59,397 bases of DNA from an uncultured Clostridia bacterium (GCA_945918795.1 CAMEIT010000007.1:1-59397); one strand, 5' to 3'; shown: positions 19,575-28,007, counted from the first letter of the stretch. Made by a program: numbers and translations. Notes: a model not told the origin generated them from the sequence alone.

Positions 19575-20690
19575 ATGACAATGAAAATATTACTTTTAAG
19601 CTGCTTGACAGGTAACGGACATAACAGTGCGGCTTGTGCTGTTAAAAAAGAACTTGAAAAGCGCGGCGTGGAAAGCGTAATAAAAGACCCTGTTTCTTTC
19701 AGAAGCGAAAGGGCAATGAGGATGGTTACGTCTACATACAATAACATGATACGCAAGATGCCTAAAGTGTACGGAGCTGTTTACAAGGCAGGCGTTTTGT
19801 ATGATTCAACAGGACTTACTTCTCCGGTATATCGTATAAATGCGGGATATGCCAAAAGGCTGAATACATATATCGAGGAAAACGGTATCGATGCGGTTAT
19901 ATGCACTCATCTGTTCGGAATGCTTGCAATGACGGCGATAAAGAGAAAAATAGGCAGTAAAGTGCCTGCATACGGCGTGCTGACGGATTATACGAATATC
20001 CCGTTCCTGCCCGAAACAGATATTGACGGATATTTTGTTCCGCACGAGGATATAAAGGAACAGCTTGTTCAAAGGGAAATGGCGGCTGAAAAAATATATT
20101 GCACAGGAATCCCCGTCGATATGAAATTCGCCGAGCACTATGAAAAGCATCAGGCTCGTGAAATGCTCGGTATGCCGCAGGACAAAAAGATATTTTTGAT
20201 TATGACGGGCGGCGTAGGCTGTGAGAATATGATCAAGCTGTGCAATGACTTGATGAAGCGCAATATCGAAAATTCGGTAATATATGTTCTTGTCGGAAAG
20301 AATGAGGTAATGAAAAACAAGCTCGACGAGAAGTATTCATCGACGGGATGCGTTTTTACGGTGCCGTTTACGGACAAGGTCAACGTTTATATGTGTGCCG
20401 CCGATGTTATGCTCTCAAAATCCGGCGGATTGTCAAGCACGGAGGCGGCTGTGGCAAACATACCGTTTGTCTCCGTAAAGTCGATACCGGGCTGCGAAAC
20501 GGAAAATGCACGTTTTTTCACTACAAAAGGAATGTCTCTTAACGCGGATTCGGATAAGCAGGCTATCGATTACGCCTGTGAGCTTGCGTTTGATAAGGAA
20601 AAGGCAGACAATATGATTCTTGCACAGCGCGAGAATATAAATCCGAATGCGGCACGCGATATAGTTGACTTGGTGCTTGGTCATGCCTGA
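19575..20690 (+). CDS. MGDG-synthase-like glycosyltransferase (glycolipid synthesis)
   Basis: A 371-aa GT-B family enzyme. The N-terminus (KILLLSCLTGNGHNSAACAVKKEL) matches the MGDG_synth domain of diacylglycerol glycosyltransferases such as UgtP. The C-terminal half has the donor-binding segment MLSKSGGLSSTEAAVANIPFV. It probably moves a sugar from UDP-sugar to diacylglycerol at the cytoplasmic membrane face; the donor is unknown. It overlaps the PlsY-like gene by 8 nt, placing two lipid enzymes in one operon. The ribosome binding site is poor (GGGGGACAC), and an ATG two codons later is also possible. Confidence 0.85.
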   Translation: MTMKILLLSCLTGNGHNSAACAVKKELEKRGVESVIKDPVSFRSERAMRMVTSTYNNMIRKMPKVYGAVYKAGVLYDSTGLTSPVYRINAGYAKRLNTYIEENGIDAVICTHLFGMLAMTAIKRKIGSKVPAYGVLTDYTNIPFLPETDIDGYFVPHEDIKEQLVQREMAAEKIYCTGIPVDMKFAEHYEKHQAREMLGMPQDKKIFLIMTGGVGCENMIKLCNDLMKRNIENSVIYVLVGKNEVMKNKLDEKYSSTGCVFTVPFTDKVNVYMCAADVMLSKSGGLSSTEAAVANIPFVSVKSIPGCETENARFFTTKGMSLNADSDKQAIDYACELAFDKEKADNMILAQRENINPNAARDIVDLVLGHA

Positions 20691-21327
20691 AAATGTTTTG
20701 ATGCTGTGGTTCATTTACATAATAGGCGGATATTTGCTCGGAGGAGTGATGTTTTGCCGTATTATACCGAAGTGGATATTGAAAAAGGACATATGCGAAT
20801 TAAGTCCGGACCACAACCCGGGAGCGGCAAATGCCTTTATGATATGCGGCGTTCCGACAGGTATGCTGTGCCTTATTTTGGATATGCTGAAAGGTTTTTT
20901 GCCTGTATATTTGGCATTGAGAACTCTCGGCACGGAGAATATTCTGTTTGCGGCTGTAATGGCGGCACCTGTTTTGGGTCATGCAACGGCACCGTTTGAC
21001 CGTTCACACGGCGGAAAATGTATAGCCACATCGTTTGGCGAGACGCTTGCTGTTTTGCCTGCGACGAATATAGGACTTATACTTGCGGGACTTTATATTT
21101 TGTTTTCAACAGTCCTTAAAATCAATTCACACAGGAAAAGAAGCATAGCGGCATTTGCGGTGTTCGGTATTTTAGCCGGGATAATGCTTTTCTACCGCAG
21201 ACAGTATTCACTTGCGGCGGGATTTATAAGCATTTCGTGCATCGCGATTGTAAAGCACTTGAAAAGATTTTCTCATGAGGAGGAAAGCGTTGCCGATACG
21301 GCTGATGCGCAAAACGATGAAAGATAA
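20683..21327 (+). CDS. Divergent PlsY-like glycerol-3-phosphate acyltransferase
   Basis: A 214-aa membrane protein of the PlsY family, which transfers acyl from acyl phosphate to glycerol-3-phosphate. The segments DHNPGAANAF, DMLKGFLPVY and GHATAPFDRSHGGKCIATSFG line up with the three PlsY motifs. The usual GSGNxGATNxxR is altered (SPDHNPGAANAFMI), and GGKGVA is GGKCIA. It may be a paralog with changed substrate or activity. It has five to six helices and a charged tail. The ATG at 20683 overlaps the glycosyltransferase stop; the reading frame extends six codons further upstream. Confidence 0.75.
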   Translation: MPENVLMLWFIYIIGGYLLGGVMFCRIIPKWILKKDICELSPDHNPGAANAFMICGVPTGMLCLILDMLKGFLPVYLALRTLGTENILFAAVMAAPVLGHATAPFDRSHGGKCIATSFGETLAVLPATNIGLILAGLYILFSTVLKINSHRKRSIAAFAVFGILAGIMLFYRRQYSLAAGFISISCIAIVKHLKRFSHEEESVADTADAQNDER

Positions 21328-21356
21328 TTAATTAAAGTTTGTTATGATGAAAAAAT

Positions 21357-21394
21357 CAAAGCAGGCGGACGAGGGATTTGTTCGCCTGCTTTTA
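21357..21394 (+). terminator. Intrinsic terminator
   Basis: AAAGCAGGCGGAC pairs with GTTCGCCTGCTTT, loop GAGGGATTT, then a T-rich tail. It closes the glycosyltransferase/PlsY operon. The rest of the 21395-21769 gap is AT-rich with only the promoter below. A look-alike hairpin is at 25630. Confidence 0.85.
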
Positions 21395-21681
21395 TTTTTT
21401 ATCGTACACGGGACAGCTGACTGTAATCTTTTGATGATTTTGAAAAAAACGGCTATAAAACATTATCTAAATTTATCACTTATAATTATTATTGCCATTT
21501 TTTATATCATACAATTTGAATCGATAAAATAAAATCAAGCAGATATAATATCAAATTAAACGTATTTATGCTGAAAAAACGTATTTTTGGCAAGGAAAAC
21601 CCGTTCTGAAACAAGAAACAGACCGAAAAGATAAATGAATATCAAAAATAAATGAATTTGTAATTTTGTAATAAAAACATG

Positions 21682-21710
21682 TTTACAATATATTTAACGT
21701 ATGCTATAAT
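21682..21710 (+). promoter_or_regulatory. Promoter of the ABC-2 transporter cluster
   Basis: TTTACA (21682-21687), 17 bp, TATAAT (21705-21710), about 60 bp upstream of the first gene, which has a GAAAGGGGG site. Confidence 0.65.
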
Positions 21711-21769
21711 ATAAGTGATCATGACTGTACCCCATATGAAATAATAACTTTTATGAAAGGGGGACTATT

Positions 21770-22594
21770 ATGGTACAGTACATAAAGCACGAATTGAAGA
21801 AGATCTTTTTAAGGTGGGAGACGTGGGTAGTGCTCGCAATATGCTTTGCCGTGGTTCTTGCCGGGACAATCGAAACACTGAGCTGCTTCCCGGACAGATT
21901 TATCGAAACCGCAAAACCGCGTTATCATAGAAGTATGCTCAGATCGTTCGGAACGGGGCAGATATGGTTATTATTTCTGGGCTTTATTGCAGCGTCAATA
22001 CCGTGTGCGTGCTCTTATTTTGAAGAGAATACTAATAAATCGGATATAATCCTTATTTCAAAGATAGGACGCACACAATATTATCTGAGTAAATTTATAG
22101 TGACTGCCATTGTGGGTTTTATTATAGCTGTTTTGCCGTTGGCTATTCATTATGTGCTGTGTATGATAGCAGTGCCCGGCAAAGAAGCTCTTATACTTGT
22201 GACGGATGTTTACGCCAATGGTGACTCGATCATTGAGGACACAACAATATTTACTCGGCTTTTTATGAATCATCCCGATCTTACTGCGTTTGTTCATATC
22301 GGAATATTCGGATTATGGGGCATGATGCTGACATTATTTACATATACGATCTCATTGTTCTTCAGAAAAAAATTAATTCTGAATCTTGTAATTTCAACAA
22401 TTTTGAGTTTGGCGTTTGAGCTTTTGCTTAACTCGTTCAAACTGTGGAATTTGGAAGTGTATTCTTATTTAAATCCCGGACCGGGATCATACAATACAAA
22501 TTTTCCCGCATTTATGATATTGTGGTGTGCTTTTATGCTGATTAATGTTATTATGCTTGCCGTTAAAATCAAAGCAAAGAAGGATATTTTATAA
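21770..22594 (+). CDS. ABC-2-type membrane protein 1
   Basis: A 274-aa membrane protein with about six transmembrane helices. It starts with a short amphipathic MVQYIKHELKKIFLRWETW segment typical of ABC-2 permease subunits and has a larger soluble loop near residues 140-165. It is the first of three membrane proteins in a cluster with an ATPase, and it abuts the next gene (ATAATG overlap at 22594). Such clusters often encode peptide or antibiotic exporters or immunity systems; the substrate is unknown. Confidence 0.7.
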   Translation: MVQYIKHELKKIFLRWETWVVLAICFAVVLAGTIETLSCFPDRFIETAKPRYHRSMLRSFGTGQIWLLFLGFIAASIPCACSYFEENTNKSDIILISKIGRTQYYLSKFIVTAIVGFIIAVLPLAIHYVLCMIAVPGKEALILVTDVYANGDSIIEDTTIFTRLFMNHPDLTAFVHIGIFGLWGMMLTLFTYTISLFFRKKLILNLVISTILSLAFELLLNSFKLWNLEVYSYLNPGPGSYNTNFPAFMILWCAFMLINVIMLAVKIKAKKDIL

Positions 22595-23295
22595 TGAAGA
22601 TAAACCGAAGCATAAATAATTTTGTAAGGATAGACGAATTGATGCTTATTTTAGCCGTGTATATATTATACACTGTTATGATAACACTCACGGCGTCTGA
22701 CCTTACGGACTCCATGTATTCATCATTTACATATTATATTTTTGTACATTTCATATTATTGCCATGCTATTTGTTTTTTATAGGCAGGCATGATACGTAT
22801 GTAACTTCATTTTATTGCTACAACAGGTTCAAAACACCTGTAAATGCCTTTTTGACGAGAATATGTTATCTTCTTATCGAAAATATACTTTTTATATTTC
22901 CGTATATTGTTTTAATATTTATATTTGCCATGGCATCTGATGTAAATGTTACTGCCATAGGGCTTTTGCTGTGCGGATTGAATGCGGCGCTGTCTTTCCT
23001 TGTGGTGGGCATTGTTTCATGCTTTATAAGCGTAAAATGGAGAATAGATTATTTGGGATTTTTTGTGTGCTATTTGATATTATGTGTTGATTATTTGCTT
23101 ACGAGCGGAATGCTTATGGTGGATTTTTCATTTTATTATGTTCCAATGTTGGAGGTATTTATATTTTCCGATACATTGATGATATTGAAGTCCGTATTAT
23201 TTTCATTTATAAAGGTGGTGGTTGCTTTTGGAGTCACGTATTCGGTGTTCAAAATCAAGGTTAAAAACGTTAAAGAATGTATTAATACAAAATAA
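22594..23295 (+). CDS. ABC-2-type membrane protein 2
   Basis: A 233-aa hydrophobic protein with six transmembrane helices. No conserved motif is recognisable to me beyond the helix pattern and the GRHDTYVTSFYCYNRFKTPV cytoplasmic loop. It shares one base with the preceding stop and overlaps the following gene by about 70 nt, which indicates tight coupling. It is likely a membrane subunit of the same transporter. Confidence 0.65.
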   Translation: MKINRSINNFVRIDELMLILAVYILYTVMITLTASDLTDSMYSSFTYYIFVHFILLPCYLFFIGRHDTYVTSFYCYNRFKTPVNAFLTRICYLLIENILFIFPYIVLIFIFAMASDVNVTAIGLLLCGLNAALSFLVVGIVSCFISVKWRIDYLGFFVCYLILCVDYLLTSGMLMVDFSFYYVPMLEVFIFSDTLMILKSVLFSFIKVVVAFGVTYSVFKIKVKNVKECINTK

Positions 23296-24061
23296 GAGTG
23301 CGTATCGGAACACGCTGTATGGACTTGTGTTGGGCGTTATTCTTACATTGTTCGGAATCAATAATGCGCCTGAAAACGTTGAGCTGTTGTCGTTTGGAAT
23401 GATAGGCTCATCATTGAGTGAGGGTAAACTCGGAATTTTTGAATTGATTCTTTTTACTTTGCCGCTTTTGGTTAATCTTACACTGTTTGGAACCGTTATT
23501 GAAACGGATATGAATGAAACCGGGATATTCCTGTTTATACGTTCGCACAACAGAAAGAAACGTATGGCAGAGCAGATGCTTGTAGTGCTTTCGGCTTCGG
23601 TGCTGTTTGATATTCTGACTTTTGTACCGCTCATCATCGGTTCGGCTATATGGGGAATACCTGTTTACAGCTTTTCCACACTTATGACGGTGATATTGAG
23701 CTGGCTTGCGTGTACGGTGCTGTGTCATTGTATGTTTGTGCTTGTCATGAATGTTATGACGGTTAAATTTCCCATGATACCGTGCTTACTTTTTATGTGT
23801 GTTTTATATGCTTCGGGCCACGTTGTAATGGCATATATGCCAAAAACATTAAACGGAATAATTGCGGCGTTGCACCCGTCTGTGCAGGCAATTATAGGGG
23901 CACATAACATAGAATGTCTGCAAAATATGTTCCCGTATTACTTTGTAAACAACATACAGTATTTTACTGTTTATTATTCTGCCGCTTATTCGTGCTGCGT
24001 GATTATTCTGACAATTGTTATCGGCATGAGAATTATAAAAAAACATGATTTTTTGAATTGA
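23222..24061 (+). CDS. ABC-2-type membrane protein 3
   Basis: A 279-aa membrane protein with six helices. Like the first, it begins with a basic N-terminus (KTLKNVLIQNKSAYRNTLYG) before the first helix and has a large external loop near residues 55-75. The start is uncertain: TTG at 23222 or 23228, both after AAAGGTGG, which makes an unusually long overlap with the upstream gene. A later start may also be possible. A structured element begins 12 nt after its stop, ahead of the ATPase gene. Confidence 0.65.
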   Translation: MLLESRIRCSKSRLKTLKNVLIQNKSAYRNTLYGLVLGVILTLFGINNAPENVELLSFGMIGSSLSEGKLGIFELILFTLPLLVNLTLFGTVIETDMNETGIFLFIRSHNRKKRMAEQMLVVLSASVLFDILTFVPLIIGSAIWGIPVYSFSTLMTVILSWLACTVLCHCMFVLVMNVMTVKFPMIPCLLFMCVLYASGHVVMAYMPKTLNGIIAALHPSVQAIIGAHNIECLQNMFPYYFVNNIQYFTVYYSAAYSCCVIILTIVIGMRIIKKHDFLN

Positions 24062-24072
24062 TATGAGGTAAA

Positions 24073-24145
24073 GTTTGAAAGATAAATCTTTCAAACCCGT
24101 TTTGTGGCTTTCGCCATCGGAGCGATGGCGATTTTGCTCCGCAAA
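24073..24145 (+). repeat. Structured intergenic element, related 3-prime type
   Basis: GTTTGAAAGAT/ATCTTTCAAAC (24073-24096) is followed by CCC. A compound hairpin then has outer GTTTTG/CAAAAC (24099-24145) and inner TCGCCATC/GATGGCGA. Like the elements at both window ends, it begins about 12 nt after a stop codon, with a first hairpin followed directly by AAACCCG. The second hairpin differs from theirs. Confidence 0.6.
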
Positions 24146-24164
24146 ACCGGCCCCAATTCCGTAA

Positions 24165-24191
24165 GAAAGGAAGCTTTCGCAAGCGAAAGCT
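24165..24191 (+). promoter_or_regulatory. Ribosome binding site separated from the start by a hairpin
   Basis: GAAAGGA (24165-24171) is followed directly by a 9-bp stem AGCTTTCGC-AA-GCGAAAGCT (24172-24191) and then ATG. Unfolded, the spacing is too long; folded, the hairpin would bring the site close to the start. Confidence 0.5.
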
Positions 24192-24854
24192 ATGGTTGTA
24201 AAGATGAATAAAATAATTGTAAAAGACGTTAATAAATCCATTAAAGGCAAAAAAATACTCAACAATATAAATCTTGAGCTTGAAGGCGGACTTGTGCATG
24301 GTTTTTTCGGGCGTAATGCCTCGGGAAAAACGATGCTTTTCAGGGCGATTGCAGGACTCATAACGGTTGATGAGGGGATGATAGATGTTTTCGGAAAACG
24401 CATTACCGATGACAATTCTTTCCCCGACAATATGGGAATAATGATTGAAAATATAGGCTTGTGGAAGCAGCTTACCGGAATGGAAACTCTCAGGCTTATT
24501 GCCGATATAAGGAATGTTATCGGTACGGATGAAATAAGAAATGCGCTTGAAAGAGTAGGGCTTGACCCCGACGATAAGAGAAAATACAAAGCGTATTCAA
24601 TGGGAATGCGCCAAAAGCTTGTGCTTGCGCAGGCAATAATGGAAAAACCGGACCTGCTTATTCTCGATGAACCGACAAACGGGTTTGATGAACAGGCTGT
24701 CGAGCTTTTTCAAAAGATAATTGCCGAGGAAAAGGCACGCGGTGCAACCTGTCTTATTGCCACGCACCAAAAGGATGATATTAAAGAACTGTGCGATAAG
24801 GTATATAACATTAAAGAGGGCTGTTGTACAGAGGTCTCAAAGGAGGAATGGTAA
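24192..24854 (+). CDS. ABC transporter ATP-binding protein
   Basis: A ~216-220-aa nucleotide-binding domain with Walker A GRNASGKT, signature YSMGMRQKLVLAQAI, Walker B LLILDEPTNGFDEQ and switch histidine in IATHQ. It energises the three membrane proteins encoded just upstream. Start is either the ATG at 24192 or the one at 24204; a hairpin separates both from the GAAAGGA site. It overlaps the next gene by one base. The signature SMGMRQ, rather than LSGGQ, is normal for ABC-2-type exporters. Confidence 0.9.
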   Translation: MVVKMNKIIVKDVNKSIKGKKILNNINLELEGGLVHGFFGRNASGKTMLFRAIAGLITVDEGMIDVFGKRITDDNSFPDNMGIMIENIGLWKQLTGMETLRLIADIRNVIGTDEIRNALERVGLDPDDKRKYKAYSMGMRQKLVLAQAIMEKPDLLILDEPTNGFDEQAVELFQKIIAEEKARGATCLIATHQKDDIKELCDKVYNIKEGCCTEVSKEEW

Positions 24855-25572
24855 TGAAAATCAAAATAATATGTATACTCCTTTCGGCAGTATTTCTGAT
24901 AGCCGGAATTTCGATAGCCGTATCATACAGGGCAGGACTGAAAACCGCCGATTTGTCGGATGAGGCATTGGCAAATTTTAGTGTAGATTATTTATTGAGC
25001 GGAGAAAACAACAGCTCTTTGACGCAAATTTCAGCTCAAGATATTGTGCAAAATTCAGATGCGATTTATTTGGTTGAGGCAACGGGAAACAGAACTCTCT
25101 CGGAAAATGAAATATTGTCGGAAGTAACAGTAAAACATTGCTTTAAGCAATATAAAGACATCAAGGAAAATGAAACAATATACATATACGAGCCTGTAAA
25201 AGTAAATATTTACAAAAGAAACAGAACTGTCGGCGGAACTGTCTCCGGGGGATCCATATTGTTAAGTAATTTTAATATTATGGAAAAAAACAAGACATAT
25301 ATAGTGTTCCTGAAATTTTTCGAACGCCCGGAAGAATATTATAATTACAGCGAACGTGAGCAGAGAACATTTCTCTTTACGGAAAAAATGTGGGATTATT
25401 CCCTTGTGAGACTGATGTGAATTGCTTGGTGATAAATATAGATTCCACTGTCAGATTTTACAATGAAATACGAGAATACGACTATATAACTCATAGCAAA
25501 GAACGTGCCGCCTCGTATTCCAAGCTTCAAAAAGAGCTTTTTGAAATAATAGACTATAAATATGAACAGTGA
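24854..25572 (+). pseudogene. Secreted or anchored accessory protein of the ABC cluster, frameshifted
   Basis: A good AAAGGAGG site precedes ATG at 24854. The protein has an N-terminal hydrophobic signal/anchor (IKIICILLSAVFLIAGISIAV) and an extracytoplasmic beta-rich domain (DIVQNSDAIYLVEATGNRTL, then NKTYIVFLKFFE). That frame stops at 25420 after 188 residues. A second frame then continues coherently to 25572 (CLVINIDSTVRFYNEIREY ... FEIIDYKYEQ). One deleted base (or two inserted) between about 25385 and 25420 would explain the split. Either the gene is broken or the 188-aa form is functional. I do not recognise the family. Confidence 0.6.
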
Positions 25573-25629
25573 GGGACCGTTTGCCGGTTTTGCAATAAAT
25601 TAATTATAAAATATAACATATTTTCAAAA

Positions 25630-25662
25630 GAACGGGCGGACGGGATATTTGTCCGCCTGTTC
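25630..25662 (+). terminator. Terminator-like hairpin closing the ABC-2 cluster
   Basis: GAACGGGCGGAC/GTCCGCCTGTTC with loop GGGATATTT; the tail is only moderately T-rich. Its sequence resembles the 21357 terminator on the other side of the cluster. The remainder of 25663-25920 is AT-rich with no gene visible; a TTGAAA-17-TAATAT at about 25873 may be a weak promoter. Confidence 0.55.
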
Positions 25663-25920
25663 ACTTTGGTTTAACTTTAGATATTAAAAACATTATTTTC
25701 TGAAAAATTTTAAATATTATATTAAAAAACCATTGACAAAATCGATGACGGGTTGTTAATTGACAATTAAATATAAATTTCAATGCTTCTGTAAAACACA
25801 AAAAGCATACCGGCGAATATTTGCCCATACCCCATAATTAAAAACCGAACCATACATTCCAAATAGTTTCTTGAAAAAGCCCGCAAAATATGGTAATATA
25901 AGAGTACAGAACAATAATGT

Positions 25921-25953
25921 CTTTAGTGTGCCTTTAGGGCAGTATGGTACAAT
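25921..25953 (+). promoter_or_regulatory. Regulator promoter with CTTTAG direct repeats
   Basis: CTTTAG at 25921 and 25932 (11 bp apart), then 10 bp, then TACAAT (25948-25953). Same layout as 27975-28007, suggesting autoregulation by the adjacent OmpR-type regulator. Confidence 0.65.
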
Positions 25954-25982
25954 CTTATTATATTCAGGAAAGGAGAAAATCA

Positions 25983-26657
25983 ATGAGACTGTTGGTAGCA
26001 GAAGATGATCCGAAGCTATTGAAAACGCTTGTTCATTTATTTGAATTAAATCACTATTTGACAGACGGCGTGAACAACGGAAGCGATGCGCTCGAGTATG
26101 CCTTGACCGGGGAATATGACGGTCTTGTATTTGATATTATGATGCCGGGAATGGACGGCGTAACGGTTTTGAAGAAGCTCAGGCAAGCAGGCATTACTAC
26201 ACCCGCGTTATTTCTTACAGCGAAAACCGAAACATATCAAAGAGTAGAGGGACTTGATGCCGGTGCGGACGATTATTTGCCCAAACCTTTTTCCACGCCC
26301 GAGCTTTTGGCAAGAGTGCGCGCAATGCTGCGCAGAAAAGACAACTTCACGCCGGATATTCTTGAATATAACGGTTTGCAGCTCAACCGCTCCACATATG
26401 AATTGAACTTTGACGGAAAAATCCGTTCATTAAGCGGCAAGGAATTTCAGGTTATGGAGATGCTGATGCAAAGGCCCGGAATGGTGGTTACAACGGAGCA
26501 ATTCGTTACACACGTTTGGGGGTGGGAGACAAACGTTGATACGAGTGTTGTATGGGTTCATATATCAAATATCAGGAAAAAGATAGAAGCTATCGGTGCA
26601 AACGTAGGAATCAGGTTTGTCAGAAATGCCGGATATGTTTTGGAGGAGAACAAATGA
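25983..26657 (+). CDS. OmpR-family response regulator
   Basis: A 224-aa receiver plus winged-helix regulator. The acidic pocket is EDD at 7-9, phosphoacceptor D51 lies in FDIMMPGMDG, the switch Lys is in DDYLPKPFS, and the C-terminal DNA-binding domain includes VTTEQFVTHVWGWE and VWVHISNIRKKIE. The start is the ATG after AAAGGAG; an upstream ATG would lie beyond the site. It overlaps the kinase gene by 4 nt. Matching CTTTAG repeats before this gene and before the ABC operon suggest it controls both. Confidence 0.94.
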   Translation: MRLLVAEDDPKLLKTLVHLFELNHYLTDGVNNGSDALEYALTGEYDGLVFDIMMPGMDGVTVLKKLRQAGITTPALFLTAKTETYQRVEGLDAGADDYLPKPFSTPELLARVRAMLRRKDNFTPDILEYNGLQLNRSTYELNFDGKIRSLSGKEFQVMEMLMQRPGMVVTTEQFVTHVWGWETNVDTSVVWVHISNIRKKIEAIGANVGIRFVRNAGYVLEENK

Positions 26658-27895
26658 TATATCGGCTTCAAAGAAAATTTATTTTAATCAGCGTTGTTTC
26701 TGTTTTTGCGGTCATTATTTTGATGTTCGGCTTAATGACGGCATTCAGTATATCTTCTATGAATAGAACATTGGACCTTCTTGCCGATAAAGTCTCTGCA
26801 GGCGGAGGACAATTTCCGGATCTGTTCGGTAATAACAGATTATCAAGACCCAATAAGGCGGACGACCCGCGAGGTAACGGTTATATAACACCCGAAACAA
26901 GATTTTCAACACGTTATTTTACTGTTTTTTTGGACAGCGAGGGCGATGTCCAAAATACCAATACAGACTTTATTTATTCCGTAAGCGAGGATAAGGCTGT
27001 TGAATATGCACAAAGCGTAATGAATAAAGATAAAACGAGCGGGTGGCTTTCAAATTATCGTTATAACATATATAATACGGATTACGGTAAAGCTGTGGTA
27101 TTTATAGACGGAAGCACAAACCTTGCGTCGCTTTATCAGAGCATTATCATTTCCGCAGTAGTTTTGTTTGGGTGCGCTTTTCTTGTACTTGTTTTGATCA
27201 CTCTGCTTTCAAAGCGTGTGGTTAAGCCGATTGCCGAAAGCTACGAAAAGCAGAAGCAGTTTATTACCGATGCCAATCATGAACTGAAAACTCCGCTTAC
27301 ATTGATACTTGCCAATCTGGATATTGCCGAAGCAGAGCTTGGTAATAATGAATGGCTTGACGACATTCGCATTGAAGGAAAGCGAATGACCGAGCTTGTC
27401 AATCAATTAGTCGCTCTTTCCCGTATGGATGAAAACGAACAGAAAATCGATGCGATTCAACTCCAACTCAGCGATATTGTTGCTGATACGGTATCTGATT
27501 TCAGTGTACTTGCCTCAGAAAACGAGAAAACACTGTCTGCCGAAATTGAACCGTCTGTCACTTTAACGGGAGATGAAACGCTTATACGCAGACTGCTGTC
27601 TATTCTTTTGGACAACGCGTTGAAATACTGTGATGCAGGCGGTGAGATAACGGTTTCATTAAAGCGAAAGCATCATATTGTCTTGACTGTTGAAAACACT
27701 TATAAGGATATAGATAACTTGGAGCTTGACCGCTTGTTTGACAGGTTTTATCGCGCCGACAAGGCGAGAACTTTTACGGGAGGCTACGGAGTAGGACTTT
27801 CCATTGCAAAATCCATTGTCGAAAAGCATCACGGAGAGATTACCGCTTACAAAAAGGACAGTACGCATATAGGCTTTAAGGTCGTTGTAAGGTAA
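26654..27895 (+). CDS. Sensor histidine kinase
   Basis: A 413-aa kinase. TM1 (about 9-33) and TM2 (about 163-185) bracket a ~130-residue extracytoplasmic sensor domain. The HisKA motif has H209 in TDANHELKTPLTL, the N box is LSILLDNALKY, and the HATPase part ends GGYGVGLSIAKSIVEKHHG. The ATG overlaps the regulator's stop (ATGA), so they are coupled partners. The ligand is unknown; an ABC permease with a large extracellular domain follows and could share the signal. A terminator lies just downstream. Confidence 0.93.
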   Translation: MIYRLQRKFILISVVSVFAVIILMFGLMTAFSISSMNRTLDLLADKVSAGGGQFPDLFGNNRLSRPNKADDPRGNGYITPETRFSTRYFTVFLDSEGDVQNTNTDFIYSVSEDKAVEYAQSVMNKDKTSGWLSNYRYNIYNTDYGKAVVFIDGSTNLASLYQSIIISAVVLFGCAFLVLVLITLLSKRVVKPIAESYEKQKQFITDANHELKTPLTLILANLDIAEAELGNNEWLDDIRIEGKRMTELVNQLVALSRMDENEQKIDAIQLQLSDIVADTVSDFSVLASENEKTLSAEIEPSVTLTGDETLIRRLLSILLDNALKYCDAGGEITVSLKRKHHIVLTVENTYKDIDNLELDRLFDRFYRADKARTFTGGYGVGLSIAKSIVEKHHGEITAYKKDSTHIGFKVVVR

Positions 27896-27910
27896 TGATC
27901 GTTATTTTTG

Positions 27911-27939
27911 AAGAGATCACAAAAAGTGGTCTCTTTTTG
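27911..27939 (+). terminator. Intrinsic terminator of the two-component operon
   Basis: AAGAGATCAC/GTGGTCTCTT with loop AAAAA followed by a T run. Confidence 0.85.
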
Positions 27940-27974
27940 TTTTAATGCCGACTTCATAAATCCTTCACAGCATT

Positions 27975-28007
27975 CTTTAGTGTGTCTTTAGGGTGAAATT
28001 GTATAAT
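27975..28007 (+). promoter_or_regulatory. ABC/lipoprotein operon promoter with CTTTAG direct repeats
   Basis: CTTTAG at 27975 and 27986 (11 bp apart), then 10 bp, then TATAAT (28002-28007). The flanking TTTAGTGTG and TTTAGGG bases also match the 25921 site. Confidence 0.7.

Noticed and set aside
21344..21532. 62-codon plus-strand reading frame after the PlsY-like gene
   Set aside because: Its first half is the intrinsic terminator at 21357-21394, and the rest is AT-rich with no ribosome binding site.
23849..24589. 246-codon minus-strand frame across ABC membrane protein 3 and the ATPase
   Set aside because: Overlaps two supported genes and a structured element; Ser/Ile-rich antisense composition.
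25780..25983. 67-codon minus-strand frame upstream of the second response regulator
   Set aside because: Lies over the promoter and operator boxes and has no ribosome binding site.
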